Under the pieces are notes generated by a model. It saw only the letters and a program-made list of their open reading frames with translations, was not told the DNA's origin and made no database searches. 64,000 bases of DNA from Verticiella sediminum (GTDB lineage Bacteria; Pseudomonadota; Gammaproteobacteria; Burkholderiales; Burkholderiaceae_B), in assembly GCF_007558815.1 (NCBI RefSeq), contig NZ_VLTJ01000020.1, forward strand, positions 1 through 64,000, written 5' to 3'. Position numbers and translations under genes: made by a program. Below are positions 18,592 to 28,432 of the stretch, one piece after another (the first letter of the stretch is position 1; each line of letters starts with the position of its first letter).

Positions 18592-19053
18592 ATGATGTTC
18601 TCCCCTTACTTGCGCCGCGCCACGGTGCTGGCCGTCCTCGCCGCCCCGGGGCATGCGGCCGCAGCAGCAGCGACGGCCGCGCCCGATGTCGGCCTGGACC
18701 TCACGCGCGCGCTGTTCGCACTGGCCATCGTGCTCGTGCTGCTCTTCGCCTGCGCCTGGGTGGCGCGGCGCAGCGGCTTCGCGCGCCGCGTGAGCAGCGG
18801 CATGCCGGTCAAGGTCGTGGGCAGCATGAGCGTGGGCCCGCGCGAGCGCATCCTGATGCTCCAGGTCGACGACACCTGGCTGGTGGTCGGCGTCACGTCG
18901 GGCGGCATGCAGACCCTGCACACCTTGCCGGCGCGCCCGGACGCCGTGGCCGAGGCCGGCGCGGCCGACTGGCGCGGCCAGTTGACCCAGGCCATGCGCC
19001 GGCGCGGCAGTGCCGCGCGCGGTACGCCGCCCGCCCCGCAGGACACGCCGTGA
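18592..19053 (+). CDS. fliO: flagellar export apparatus protein FliO
   Basis: 153 residues with a leading hydrophobic segment, one main membrane helix ([20 protein letters not shown]) and a cytoplasmic domain with [20 protein letters not shown]. In other bacteria FliO is the assembly helper for the FliP ring. A second in-frame ATG at 18595 is equally possible. The stop overlaps the fliP GTG. Confidence 0.92.
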   Translation: MMFSPYLRRATVLAVLAAPGHAAAAAATAAPDVGLDLTRALFALAIVLVLLFACAWVARRSGFARRVSSGMPVKVVGSMSVGPRERILMLQVDDTWLVVGVTSGGMQTLHTLPARPDAVAEAGAADWRGQLTQAMRRRGSAARGTPPAPQDTP

Positions 19054-19808
19054 CCCTGCCGCGCTGGGCGCGCCGCGCACCGTTCATCCTGCTGGCGGCA
19101 TGGGCCCTGGTCCATGGCGCGGCCCACGCGCAGGGCCTGCCTGCGCTGACCGCGCAACCCACGGCGGACGGTGGCCAGATCTATTCGCTGAGCGTGCAGA
19201 CGCTGCTGCTGCTCACCCTGCTCACCTTCCTGCCGGCCGCGCTGCTGATGATGACCGGGTTCACCCGCATCATCATCGTCCTCGGCCTGCTGCGCAACGC
19301 CATGGGCACGGGCGCCTCGCCGCCCAACCAGGTGCTGGTCGGCCTCGCCTTCTTCCTGACGCTGTTCACCATGGGCCCGGTGTTCGACAACGTCTACGAA
19401 AACGCCTACCGGCCGCTGGCGGACGGCGACATCTCGTTCGAACAGGCGCTGCAGCAGGGTTCGGTGCCGTTCCGCGAGTTCATGATCCACCAGACGCGCG
19501 AGAACGACCTGCGCCTGTTCGCCGACCTGGCGGGCGTGGACGACATGCAGGGGCCGGAGGACGTGCCCTTCCGCATCCTGGTGCCGGCCTTCGTCACCAG
19601 CGAGCTGAAGACCGCCTTCCAGATCGGGTTCACCATCTTCATTCCCTTTCTCATCATCGACCTGGTGGTGGCGAGCACGCTGATGGCGCTGGGCATGATG
19701 ATGGTGCCGCCCGTGACCATCTCGCTGCCGTTCAAGCTCATGCTGTTCGTGCTCGCCGACGGCTGGGCGCTGCTGCTGGGCTCGCTCGCGCGCAGCTTCT
19801 ACACCTAG
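19050..19808 (+). CDS. fliP: flagellar export gate protein FliP
   Basis: 252-residue core channel subunit with a cleavable signal-like N-terminus and four membrane helices. Signatures: [55 protein letters not shown]. The GTG start is coupled to the fliO stop (GTGA). Confidence 0.96.
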   Translation: MTLPRWARRAPFILLAAWALVHGAAHAQGLPALTAQPTADGGQIYSLSVQTLLLLTLLTFLPAALLMMTGFTRIIIVLGLLRNAMGTGASPPNQVLVGLAFFLTLFTMGPVFDNVYENAYRPLADGDISFEQALQQGSVPFREFMIHQTRENDLRLFADLAGVDDMQGPEDVPFRILVPAFVTSELKTAFQIGFTIFIPFLIIDLVVASTLMALGMMMVPPVTISLPFKLMLFVLADGWALLLGSLARSFYT

Positions 19809-19833
19809 GGCCGCGCGCCGGAGACACGCCACG

Positions 19834-20103
19834 ATGACCGCCGAAACCGTGATGTCCATGAGCTATCAGGCCATGAAGATCGCACTCGCCATGGCCGGCC
19901 CCGCCTTGCTCGTGATGCTGGCGGTGGGCCTGATCATCAGTATTTTCCAGGCCGCCACCCAGATCAACGAAATGACGCTGTCGTTCATTCCCAAGATCCT
20001 GTCCATGGTGCTGGTCCTGGCGCTGACCGGGCCCTGGCTGATCGGCCTGATGGTGGACTACATCCGCCAGTTGTTCGGCTCGATCCCCACCCTGATCGGC
20101 TGA
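19834..20103 (+). CDS. fliQ: flagellar export gate protein FliQ
   Basis: 89 residues, two membrane helices, with the conserved MAGPALLVMLAVGLIISIFQ and QAATQINEMTLSFIPKI. It forms the lower part of the FliPQR export gate. It lies 25 bases after fliP and 16 before fliR. Confidence 0.96.
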   Translation: MTAETVMSMSYQAMKIALAMAGPALLVMLAVGLIISIFQAATQINEMTLSFIPKILSMVLVLALTGPWLIGLMVDYIRQLFGSIPTLIG

Positions 20104-20119
20104 GGCCGCGGCGCCCGGC

Positions 20120-20905
20120 ATGATCACGTTCACGCTGGAACAGTGGTATGCCTGGATCAATGGGCTTTTCTGGCCGCTCGCGCGCATCCTGGCGCTCTTC
20201 ATGGTCGCCCCGCTATTCAGCGAGAACAGTGTGCCGACGCGCGCCCGCCTGGGCCTGGGCATCCTGCTCGGCATCGCCATCGCACCCATGGCGGGCCCGC
20301 TGCCGGACGTGCCGCCGGCGTCATGGGCCGGGCTCTGGATACTCGCGCAGCAGATCCTGATCGGCCTGGCGCTCGGCCTGTGCCTGCGCATGGCGCTGGC
20401 CGTCGTGCAGACCGCCGGCGAGTTCGTCGGTCTGCAGATGGGGCTGTCCTTCGCCACCTTCTTCGAGCCGGGCACCAATGCCCAGACCTCGGTGCTGTCG
20501 CGGCTCTTCTACTGGATCGCCCTGCTGGTCTTCATCGCGCTCGACGGGCACTTGCTGCTGCTGGCCGCGCTGGTGCACACCTTCGAGGTGCTGCCGATCG
20601 CCGACGCGCGCCTCGGCGCGGGCGGCCCGGGCGCCTTGATCGACTGGAGCGCCCAGGTCATGACGCTGGGCCTGGTGCTCTCGCTGCCCCTGGTCACGGC
20701 CCTGCTCACCATGAACCTCTCGATGGGCATCCTGAACCGCACGGCGCCCCAGCTCTCGGTGTTTGCGGTGGGCTTTCCGCTGTCCCTGCTCGCCGGCCTG
20801 GTCATGCTGACGATCGTGCTGCCGCAGACCACGCCGTTCCTGGAACGGCTCTTCGCCGATGCCTACATGGCGTTCGAGCGCATCGTGCTGGGGTTCAGGC
20901 CTTGA
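20120..20905 (+). CDS. fliR: flagellar export gate protein FliR
   Basis: 261-residue multi-spanning protein closing the FliPQR helical gate. Family motifs are LRMALAVVQTAGEFVGLQMG and TALLTMNLSMGILNRTAPQL. It is the last gene of the plus-strand fliL-R run and converges on flgL across 78 bases, which contain no evident terminator hairpin. Confidence 0.96.
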   Translation: MITFTLEQWYAWINGLFWPLARILALFMVAPLFSENSVPTRARLGLGILLGIAIAPMAGPLPDVPPASWAGLWILAQQILIGLALGLCLRMALAVVQTAGEFVGLQMGLSFATFFEPGTNAQTSVLSRLFYWIALLVFIALDGHLLLLAALVHTFEVLPIADARLGAGGPGALIDWSAQVMTLGLVLSLPLVTALLTMNLSMGILNRTAPQLSVFAVGFPLSLLAGLVMLTIVLPQTTPFLERLFADAYMAFERIVLGFRP

Positions 20906-20983
20906 GGCCGGCGCGGGCTGGCTGGCATGGTGGACACACTCACAAGGCAAGCACCTCGCATCCACCCCGCTCGCGCCCTCGGG

Positions 20984-22204
20984 TCAACCCCGCTGGAACA
21001 GGCTCAGGCCCTGTACCTTCAGATACGCGAGCTGCGCGGCTTCGAGCGCCACGCGCTGCTGCTCGAGCTGCATGCTGGCTGCGCGGTAGTCGACGTCCTC
21101 GAGCTTGGAGAGCTGCGACGCATAATTGAGCGTGCGGCTGTCGCCTTCGTTGTCGAGCGCGTCCAGTTCGTTCATGCGGGCGCCGCCCGCGGCGCGCACG
21201 GTGAGCACGTTGTCCATGTGGAGCTGGATCTTGCGGTTCGCCGTGGCCAGTGCGTTGCCGAGCCGAGCCGAGAGCTCGGGCGTGCTCTTGCCCTCCTCCA
21301 GCGCGCCGATGAGGTCGTCCAGCGTGTTGAAAAGATCGAAGCCGTTCTCGGGGGACAGGTCGCCCAGGCGGTCGAACACGATCTCGTCGCCCGCGACCGG
21401 CGTACCCGACAGGGTCACGCGCACGCCGTCGAACTCGAGCATGGCGCCCGGCTCATAGGGCTGGTCGATCAGCTCGCTCCCCGCGGCGTCATGGATCTGC
21501 ACGCGCATCCCGAGGTCCTCGCCCAGTGCGAAGCTCACCCGATACTGGTCCGAGCCGCCCGCGCCATTGCCGGCGAACTCGACCCTGCCGAAGCTCACGC
21601 TGCCTTCGAACTGATCGCCCATGCTGGCGACATAGCCCTGGGTGCCCGGCGAGACGCGGCCGAACACCTTCTGCGCGGTGTCGGCGCTGGACATCACGCG
21701 CGTCTGCGTGACCTGGATATTGCGCGAGCCGGCCGGCGCCGGGCTGGCGAGCGCGCCGTGCTCATCGTAAGGCGCCAGGTCGCCCCGGTCGCCGGAGAAG
21801 AGGTACTGGCCGCTACCGTCGGTGGCATTGGCCAGCCCGAGCAGGCTTTCGCGGGTCTCGCGCAGCGTATCGGCGAGCGAGCGCAGCTCCGCATCGGAAT
21901 AGGCGCCGTTGCCGGCTTCGACGATGCGGGTGTAGACGCCCTGCAGCATGGTGGTGACCTCCTGCAGGGTCTGCTCCTGCGCATTCAGGTTCTGCGCGGC
22001 GACGGCGCGGTTCTCGGCAAAGCGGGTATTCATGCTGGCGACTTGGGCGACGTTCACCGACTGGGCCGCGGCGAGCGGATCGTCGGCGGGTGTGAGCACC
22101 CGCTTGCCGGAGGCGAGCTGCTGCATCGCATGCAGCATCTTCGACTCCTGCTCGACCATGGTGCGCAGACCGATTTGCTGGGACAATAGTGTGCTGACTC
22201 TCAT
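20984..22204 (-). CDS. flgL: hook-filament junction protein FlgL (HAP3)
   Basis: 406 residues. The N-terminus MRVSTLLSQQIGLRTMVEQE and ASGKRVLTPADDPLAAAQSV, and the C-terminus LSKLEDVDYRAASMQLEQQR, are flagellin-like D0/D1 coiled coils typical of FlgL. It joins FlgK to the filament. It sits 11 bases behind flgK and should be read from the same sigma-28 promoter (23919-23945). The open frame runs far upstream on this strand only as a shadow of flgK. Confidence 0.96.
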   Translation of the reverse strand: MRVSTLLSQQIGLRTMVEQESKMLHAMQQLASGKRVLTPADDPLAAAQSVNVAQVASMNTRFAENRAVAAQNLNAQEQTLQEVTTMLQGVYTRIVEAGNGAYSDAELRSLADTLRETRESLLGLANATDGSGQYLFSGDRGDLAPYDEHGALASPAPAGSRNIQVTQTRVMSSADTAQKVFGRVSPGTQGYVASMGDQFEGSVSFGRVEFAGNGAGGSDQYRVSFALGEDLGMRVQIHDAAGSELIDQPYEPGAMLEFDGVRVTLSGTPVAGDEIVFDRLGDLSPENGFDLFNTLDDLIGALEEGKSTPELSARLGNALATANRKIQLHMDNVLTVRAAGGARMNELDALDNEGDSRTLNYASQLSKLEDVDYRAASMQLEQQRVALEAAQLAYLKVQGLSLFQRG

Positions 22205-22215
22205 TGGGACATTCC

Positions 22216-23871
22216 TCAGGTACGCAGACCCAACAGGGTATCGAACAGGTTGGTGGCGACCTCGATCAGGCGCGCGCTCGCGTTGTAGTGCTGCACGTAG
22301 TAGTCGAGGTTGATGTATTCCTCGTTGAGGTTGACGCCGGAGACGGCCTGCTGCGCCGCGAAGGCCTGCAGCGTGAGCGTGTCCTGCGCCTTGGCGGCGG
22401 TCTGCACGGACTGCGCCTTCACGCCCACGTTGTTGACCAACTGCGAATAGGCGCCGGTCACGCTCATGGTGCCGCCGGCGAGGACGTTCTCGTTCTGCAG
22501 ACGGGCGAGCGCCAGCGCATTCTCGCCGTTGGCCGAGCCGCCATCCGGGCCGGCCGCGGCGATCTGGTCCGGGGTCTCGACGGCGACACCGATGTCGCGC
22601 GCGGCCTGCCGCGTGGGCTGGATCAGCCAGCCATTGTCGCCGGACAGGTCGTCCGCATCGGGCAACTCGACCTCGAGGCCGTCGAAGCTCAGCGTATTCC
22701 CGTTCGTCTGAGCGTCGACCGCAGCGCCGCCGGGATGGCGGGTGACGCGGAATTCGCCGCTCGCTGCGTCGAACTTGACCTGGTAGTCGTTCAAGGTGAG
22801 CGCCGATGCGTCGGTGTAGCTCACGGCCAGGGTGGTCAAGGGATCGGCGTTCGCCGCATTGGAGAATACGACCGGGCTGCCGAGCGAGAAGAAGTCGCCG
22901 CCCGGGTTGCCGGCGCTGTCCAGGCCCTGCGCGTGCTGCGCGTTGACCGCCATGGCCAGCCCGAGCGTCATGCGGCCCAGTTCGTTCTGGGTCACGTCGA
23001 GCGCTTCGCGGCGAAACTGCAGCAGCCCGCCCAGCGACCCGCCGTCGACGATGCCGTCCGACAGCTCCACCGTGGCGCCGCCGGCCGTCGTATAGGCAAG
23101 CACGGTGCGGGTGGGGTCGGCCGCCGAGGCCACGGCCTGCAGCGGGAAGACTTCGTTGCCGCCCAGCAGCACCTGCCCGTTGCCGATCGACAGATTGATC
23201 GAATCGCCCTCGTTGACCACCGTGACCCTCACGAGCCCGTTCAGTTCGGAAACCAGTTGGTCGCGCTGGTCGAGCAGGTCGTTGGGCGTGTGATCGCGCC
23301 CGTTGGTGGCGTAGGCTTCGGTGATGCGCTGGTTCAGCTCGCCGATGCGCTCGGCGTAGCTGTTGATTTGCCGGGTGGTGGTGGCCAACTGCTCGTTCAC
23401 GCTGCGCTGCTGCTCGTTGAGGAACTGCTGCGCGCTGTTGATCTGCGTGGCCAGGCTGTTGGCGCGGCCGATCAGCTCCTGCCGGCTGGCCGGATCCGCC
23501 GGCGTCGAGGCGACCGCATTCAGGCCCTCGAAGAACCTGCTCAGCGCCGGTGAGATGCCTACCGTGCGGTCGGCGAGCAGGTTGTTGACGTGATCGAGCT
23601 GGTTGGCGTAGGTGGAGAGCGCAGCGCCCACGGTAGCCGACGCGTTGACCTGGTTGGTGAGAAAGCTGTCGTGGATGCGGCGCACCGTGTCCACCTGCAC
23701 GCCGCGGCCGGTGTAGCCCATGTGCGTCCCCTGCCCGCCCGAGGTGGAGATCAGGACCTGCTGACGGCTGTAGCCGACGGTGTTGGCGTTGGCGATGTTG
23801 TGGCCGGTGGTGTTCAGGCCCGCCTGCGCCGCATTCAGGCCCGCGCGGCCCAGGTTGAAAAGGTTGCTCAT
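22216..23871 (-). CDS. flgK: hook-filament junction protein FlgK (HAP1)
   Basis: 551 residues from MSNLFNLGRAGLNAAQAGLN, the standard FlgK N-terminus, with the rod-family motif NTTGHNIANANTVGYSRQQV and the C-terminal NLNEEYINLDYYVQHYNASA. An earlier in-frame ATG seven codons upstream is not favoured. The central domains are of ordinary length. It is expressed with flgL from a late promoter. Confidence 0.96.
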   Translation of the reverse strand: MSNLFNLGRAGLNAAQAGLNTTGHNIANANTVGYSRQQVLISTSGGQGTHMGYTGRGVQVDTVRRIHDSFLTNQVNASATVGAALSTYANQLDHVNNLLADRTVGISPALSRFFEGLNAVASTPADPASRQELIGRANSLATQINSAQQFLNEQQRSVNEQLATTTRQINSYAERIGELNQRITEAYATNGRDHTPNDLLDQRDQLVSELNGLVRVTVVNEGDSINLSIGNGQVLLGGNEVFPLQAVASAADPTRTVLAYTTAGGATVELSDGIVDGGSLGGLLQFRREALDVTQNELGRMTLGLAMAVNAQHAQGLDSAGNPGGDFFSLGSPVVFSNAANADPLTTLAVSYTDASALTLNDYQVKFDAASGEFRVTRHPGGAAVDAQTNGNTLSFDGLEVELPDADDLSGDNGWLIQPTRQAARDIGVAVETPDQIAAAGPDGGSANGENALALARLQNENVLAGGTMSVTGAYSQLVNNVGVKAQSVQTAAKAQDTLTLQAFAAQQAVSGVNLNEEYINLDYYVQHYNASARLIEVATNLFDTLLGLRT

Positions 23872-23918
23872 GCACTCGCTTCCGGTTCGCACCGCGTGAT
23901 GTCGGCACGTCTATGCTG

Positions 23919-23945
23919 TTTACGGCAGAAACGCCGGCGGATTTA
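23919..23945 (-). promoter_or_regulatory. sigma-28 (FliA) promoter of flgKL
   Basis: Read on the minus strand: TAAATCCG, 11 bases, GCCGTAAA. The -35 core TAAA and the -10 box match the fliC, fliD and flgM promoters with identical spacing. It lies 47 bases upstream of the flgK ATG and lets the junction proteins be made with the filament rather than the hook. Confidence 0.82.
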
Positions 23946-24071
23946 GGGTGGATCGACGCGCCTGTGCGCAACGGCGCGTACCGTGGACGCTGCGCGGGTA
24001 AGACGCGGCGCGCCCGGCCAGTCGGGCGCCGCAACACCGCCTGCGCGCAGACGCCGGGCACACGCCCTGGC

Positions 24072-24992
24072 TCAGGCGGGCATCTGCCGCATCAGGCCGA
24101 TCAGCTTGTCGGCATAGGCCGGGTCGGTTGCATACCCGGCCGCCTGCACCCGGCGCGCCGCCTCGAACTCGTTGCGCGCTTCGCGCACGCCGCGATAGCG
24201 CTCGGATTCGGTGAGCAGCCTGGCGTAGTCGGTCAGGGCTTCCTCGTACGAGCCATAGGCGCGGAACGGCTGGCGCACTTTGCGCGGCACGCCGTCCACG
24301 TATTCGGTGGTCATGACGTTGGCGACCTCGCCCTTCCAGCCGCCGGTGGCCTTGATGCCGAACAGGTTGTGGCTGGTGCCGCCGTCGGGCAGCCGGATCT
24401 CGCGCTGGCCCCAGCCGGACTCCAGCGCGGCCTGGGCCAGAATCAGGCGCGCCGGCAGCCCGCTGCGCTGGGCGACCTGGCGCGCGGCATCACCGAGCTT
24501 GTCGACGAAGGCCGCGACGTGCGCGGGCACGCTGGCGATAGCTCTGGCCCCGCTCGCGGCGAACTCTGCGCCGGTGCGCACCGCATCGAGCACGCGACGC
24601 GCCGCGCCGAGCGGCGCGCTGCTCGCGCCGCCCGTGGCGTGGACGCGGTCGGGCGCGGCCAGCGGCGAGAACGCCGCGACGGGCGCCGCATCGGCGCCGC
24701 CCTGGCGCTGCATCTGCCGCAGCAGGGCCTTGGCGATCCCGATGCCGGGACTGGCCAGGTGCGTCGCCATCTGCTCGTCGAGCATGCTCTGCATCATGCG
24801 CGTCTGCTCGCTGTCGAAGAGGCCGTCCTTGGGCGTGGCCTCGCGCATGCGCTGCATGGCCATTTGCAGGAACAAGGCCTCGAACTGGGTCGCGACTTCC
24901 GCGGCGGCAGCATTGGGTGTTTCGCGCGCGCGCCGGCGCATGCCTTCCAGCGACGAGACATCGAAGACGAAACCCGCGGAGCTGGCCGTCAT
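24072..24992 (-). CDS. flgJ: flagellar rod-cap and muramidase protein FlgJ
   Basis: 306 residues. The N-terminal rod-cap domain (about 30-105: TQFEALFLQMAMQRMREATP, MQSMLDEQMATHLASPGIGI) is fused to a C-terminal peptidoglycan hydrolase domain (about 150-300: LILAQAALESGWGQREIR with the catalytic Glu, NLFGIKATGGWKG). It caps the growing rod and cuts the cell wall for it. This two-domain form is normal in beta- and gammaproteobacteria. Two bases separate it from flgI. Confidence 0.96.
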   Translation of the reverse strand: MTASSAGFVFDVSSLEGMRRRARETPNAAAAEVATQFEALFLQMAMQRMREATPKDGLFDSEQTRMMQSMLDEQMATHLASPGIGIAKALLRQMQRQGGADAAPVAAFSPLAAPDRVHATGGASSAPLGAARRVLDAVRTGAEFAASGARAIASVPAHVAAFVDKLGDAARQVAQRSGLPARLILAQAALESGWGQREIRLPDGGTSHNLFGIKATGGWKGEVANVMTTEYVDGVPRKVRQPFRAYGSYEEALTDYARLLTESERYRGVREARNEFEAARRVQAAGYATDPAYADKLIGLMRQMPA

Positions 24993-24994
24993 GA

Positions 24995-26137
24995 TCAGAT
25001 GATCTCCAGTTCGGCGCGCAGCGAACCCGCCGTCTGCATGGCCTGCAGAATGGCCAGCAGGTCCTGGGGCGTGGCGCCCAGCGCATTGAGCGCGTTGACC
25101 ACCTCGGCGAGCGAGGTGCTGGTGCGCATGCGCTGCAGCGAGCCGCCCTCCTGGCGCACCTCGATGTCGGTGGTGGGCACGACCACGGTCTGGCCGCCGC
25201 CGAACGGCGTGGTCGGCTGGCTCACCGCCGCGCCGCGGCTGATCACCACCGAGAGGTTGCCGTGGGCCACGGCCACTTCGTCGATGGTGACGTTGCGGTT
25301 CATGACCACCGAACCCGTGCGCGCATTGATGACCACCTTGGCGCCGACCGGCGCCTGCCGCACCGGCAGGTTCTCCAACTGCGACAGGAAGGCCACGCGT
25401 GCCCCCGGGTCCTGCGGCGTGCGCACCTGCACCAGGCGGCCGTCGACGGCGCTCGCCGTGCCGTTGCCGAAGCGGGTGTTCACCGCATCCACGACGTTCT
25501 GGGTGGTCCCGAAATCCGCGGTGTTGACCTCCAGGTGCACGTAGCCGCCAGGCGCGATCTCGGTCGGCACCGAACGCTCGACGACGGCGCCATTGCTGAT
25601 GCGGCCGCCGCCCAACTGGTTGATCTGCACGCTGCTGCCGCCCGCCTGGGCGCCCGCGCCGCCCACCACCAGGTTGCCCTGCGCGATGGCGTACACCTGG
25701 CCGTCGGCGCCCTTGAGCGGCGTCATGAGCAAGGTACCCCCGCGCAGGCTCTTGGCGTTGCCCATGGACGACACCACGACGTCCAGCGCCTGCCCGGGCC
25801 GGGCGAAGGCCGGCAGGGAGGCGGTCACCATCACCGCGGCGACGTTCTTCAACTGCATGTTGGTGCCGGGCGGCACGGTGACGCCGAGCTGCGACAGCAT
25901 GTTGGTGATGCTCTGCGCGGTGAAGGGTGTCTGGCGGGTCTGGTCGCCGCTGCCGTCCAGGCCGACGACCAGGCCATAGCCGACCAGCGGATTGCTGCGC
26001 ACGCCCTGAAAGCTCGCCACGTCCTTCAGGCGCTCCGACGGCCCCTGCTGGGCCCGGACGGGCGCGACGGCGAGCGTTGCGCCCAGGAGCAGCGCCAGCA
26101 CGCCGCGCAGGCAGTGGTGGATGATGCGTGCGGTCAT
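24995..26137 (-). CDS. flgI: flagellar P-ring protein FlgI
   Basis: 380 residues with a Sec signal peptide (about 1-28, ending APVRAQ). Mature motifs: [60 protein letters not shown]. It forms the periplasmic P ring bushing. The start ATG overlaps the flgH stop by four bases. Confidence 0.97.
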   Translation of the reverse strand: MTARIIHHCLRGVLALLLGATLAVAPVRAQQGPSERLKDVASFQGVRSNPLVGYGLVVGLDGSGDQTRQTPFTAQSITNMLSQLGVTVPPGTNMQLKNVAAVMVTASLPAFARPGQALDVVVSSMGNAKSLRGGTLLMTPLKGADGQVYAIAQGNLVVGGAGAQAGGSSVQINQLGGGRISNGAVVERSVPTEIAPGGYVHLEVNTADFGTTQNVVDAVNTRFGNGTASAVDGRLVQVRTPQDPGARVAFLSQLENLPVRQAPVGAKVVINARTGSVVMNRNVTIDEVAVAHGNLSVVISRGAAVSQPTTPFGGGQTVVVPTTDIEVRQEGGSLQRMRTSTSLAEVVNALNALGATPQDLLAILQAMQTAGSLRAELEII

Positions 26138-26826
26138 AGCGGCGAGACCACCAGGAAGAAGCGCTGCAGCCAGCCCATGCTCTGGACCTCGTCCATCACG
26201 CCCTTGCTGCGGTATTCGATGCGCGCGTCGGCCACCTGGGTGGAGGAGACGGTGTTGTTGCCGAGGATCGATCGCGGATCGACCACGCCGGAGAACCGCA
26301 CGAACTCGCTGCCGCGGTTGATCGCGATCTGCTTCTCGCCCGCCACCTGCAGGTTGCCGTTGGGCAGCACGCCGATCACCGTGGTGGTGATGGTGCCGCT
26401 GAACGTATTGTTGGCATTGGTGCTGCCCGTGCCGGTGGCCGTGTTGGCGCCGCTGAACTCGGCGTCCTGGCCGACCAGGCCGCCGCCGAGCACGCGCGGC
26501 ACGGTGTCGAAACCCAGCCCCACCGAGCCGCTGCGCGCGGTATTGGTCGACACGTTCTTGGCCGCGTTGGTCCGCTCGTTGAGCACCACCGTCACGATGT
26601 CGCCGACGTTGCGCGGCCGGCGATCCTCGAACAGCGGAAAGCTGCCGTAGGCCACGGGCTGGTAGATCGAGCCGTTGGGCACGGCCAGGGCCAGCTCGCG
26701 CGCGGGCGGCGGCGCACTCATCGGGCCGAGCACGATGGGCTCCGGAGGCACGATCGCGCAACCGCCCAGCACGGCCAGGCCCAGGGCGATGGCGGCACGC
26801 GCGGCGCGCAGGAAACGGGCGTTCAT
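26134..26826 (-). CDS. flgH: flagellar L-ring lipoprotein FlgH
   Basis: 230 residues. The lipoprotein signal ends in the lipobox VLGGC (Cys at about 23). The body carries [20 protein letters not shown]-like sequence ([20 protein letters not shown]) and [20 protein letters not shown], which are FlgH signatures. It forms the outer-membrane L ring. It overlaps flgI and lies 23 bases after flgG. Confidence 0.97.
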   Translation of the reverse strand: MNARFLRAARAAIALGLAVLGGCAIVPPEPIVLGPMSAPPPARELALAVPNGSIYQPVAYGSFPLFEDRRPRNVGDIVTVVLNERTNAAKNVSTNTARSGSVGLGFDTVPRVLGGGLVGQDAEFSGANTATGTGSTNANNTFSGTITTTVIGVLPNGNLQVAGEKQIAINRGSEFVRFSGVVDPRSILGNNTVSSTQVADARIEYRSKGVMDEVQSMGWLQRFFLVVSPL

Positions 26827-26849
26827 GATGACGGACTCGGCTTGCGCGC

Positions 26850-27635
26850 TCAGAGCTGGGCCAGGCGCGAGAGCATCTGGTCGGAGGTCTGCACAGCCTT
26901 GCTGTTGATCTCGTAGGCGCGCTGGGTCTGGATCATGTTGACGAGCTCCTCGGCCACGTTGACGTTGGAGGTCTCGACCCATTCCTGCATGATCAGGCCG
27001 GCGCCGTCCATGCCCGGCGCGAGCAGGTTCGCCGGGCCCGATGCGTCGGTCTCGAGGTAGAGGTTCTCGCCCATGCTCTGCAGGCCGGTCGGGTTGGCGA
27101 AAGTGGCGAGCTGCAGTTGGCCGACCTGCACCGAGGTGCCGGCCGCACCGGGCAGCGTCACCGACACCGTGCCGTCGCGGCCGATGGTCATGGTGAGCGC
27201 GTTGTCCGGGATGTTGATGGCGGGCTGCACGATATAGCCGCCGGAAGTGACCAGTTGGCCGTCCTGATCGGTGGCGAAGGCGCCGCTGCGCGTATAGGCC
27301 AGCGTGCCGTCGGGCAGCTCGACCTGGAAGAAGCCTGCGCCGTTGATCGCCACGTCGCGGCTGTTGCCCGTGTTCTCCAGGCCGCCCTGCAGATGGATGC
27401 GTTCGGTGGCGACCGTGCGCACCCCGGTGCCGAGCTGCAGGCCGGTGGGCAGCGTGTTGACGTCGGTGGCGTTGGCGCCCGGCTGGCGCAACGTCTGGTA
27501 CATGAGGTCCTCGAACACGGCGCGCGAGCGTTTGAAACCGTTGGTGCTGACGTTCGCGAGGTTGTTCGCGATAACGTCCATCTTGGTCTGCTGGGCGTCG
27601 AGGCCGGTCTTGGCGATCCAGAGCGAACGGATCAT
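26850..27635 (-). CDS. flgG: flagellar distal rod protein FlgG
   Basis: 261 residues: [40 protein letters not shown] (rod/hook family signature) and the C-terminal [20 protein letters not shown]. The length equals the FlgG norm. It polymerises as the distal rod after FlgF. Confidence 0.97.
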   Translation of the reverse strand: MIRSLWIAKTGLDAQQTKMDVIANNLANVSTNGFKRSRAVFEDLMYQTLRQPGANATDVNTLPTGLQLGTGVRTVATERIHLQGGLENTGNSRDVAINGAGFFQVELPDGTLAYTRSGAFATDQDGQLVTSGGYIVQPAINIPDNALTMTIGRDGTVSVTLPGAAGTSVQVGQLQLATFANPTGLQSMGENLYLETDASGPANLLAPGMDGAGLIMQEWVETSNVNVAEELVNMIQTQRAYEINSKAVQTSDQMLSRLAQL

Positions 27636-27676
27636 GGCGATTCTCCTGAGGGCGGGCGCTGGGCCCGTGGCCGGCC

Positions 27677-28429
27677 TTAGCCGGCCGAAAGCAGGCGGTT
27701 GGCACGCTCGGCGTTGGTATCCGCGTGCTGCACCACCTTCATCTGCATCTCGAAACGGCGGCCGTTGTCGATCATCGACACCATGGCCTCGATGGGGCTG
27801 ACGTTGCTGCCTTCGACAGCCCCGCTCACCACCCGCACCAGCGGGTCCGCCGGCACCGGCTGGCCGAGCGGCTGTCCCTGCACGCGGAAATAGCCGTCGC
27901 CGCCGCGCACCAGGCTGGCGGGATTGGGATCGGACAGCTTCAACTGGCCGAGGCCGATCAGGCCGACAGGGTCGTCGCCCGCGCCCAGTGCCGTGAGCGT
28001 GCCGTCCGTGCCGATCGTGAGGCTGGCGCCTTCCGGCACGACGACCGGCTGATTGTCCACGGACAGGAGCTGGCGCCCGTCGGCCGTCTGCAGGGTGCCG
28101 TCCGCACCGATCTGCAGGCCGCCCGCCCGCGTCAGGCCTTCGCTGCCGTCAGGCATCAGCGCCGACAGCCAGCCGCTGCCCTGGATCGCGATGTCGAGCG
28201 CGCGTCCGGTCACTTCCATGGGCCCCGGCGTGAAGTCCGCGCCCGGCGTGGCCGCCACCGTGCCCACCCGGGTGGCCAGGCCTGCGCCGATGATGGGCAC
28301 TGCGCGGTACTGCGTGAGCTGGGCGCGAAAGCCCGGGCTCGACGCGTTCGCCAGGTTGTTGCTGACCGTCGCCTGGTGTTCCAGGGTGCGGGCGGCCCCG
28401 CCGCCCGCGGTGAAAACGATGCGGTCCAT
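27677..28429 (-). CDS. flgF: flagellar proximal rod protein FlgF
   Basis: 250 residues: [40 protein letters not shown] and the C-terminal [20 protein letters not shown]. The paralogue just before flgG and the length identify it as FlgF. Three bases separate it from flgE. Confidence 0.96.
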   Translation of the reverse strand: MDRIVFTAGGGAARTLEHQATVSNNLANASSPGFRAQLTQYRAVPIIGAGLATRVGTVAATPGADFTPGPMEVTGRALDIAIQGSGWLSALMPDGSEGLTRAGGLQIGADGTLQTADGRQLLSVDNQPVVVPEGASLTIGTDGTLTALGAGDDPVGLIGLGQLKLSDPNPASLVRGGDGYFRVQGQPLGQPVPADPLVRVVSGAVEGSNVSPIEAMVSMIDNGRRFEMQMKVVQHADTNAERANRLLSAG

Positions 28430-28432
28430 GGC

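Noticed and set aside
20984-24061. 1025-codon open frame joining flgL with upstream sequence
   Set aside because: The upstream part is a shifted-frame shadow of flgK. FlgL starts at 22204, where its conserved N-terminus begins.
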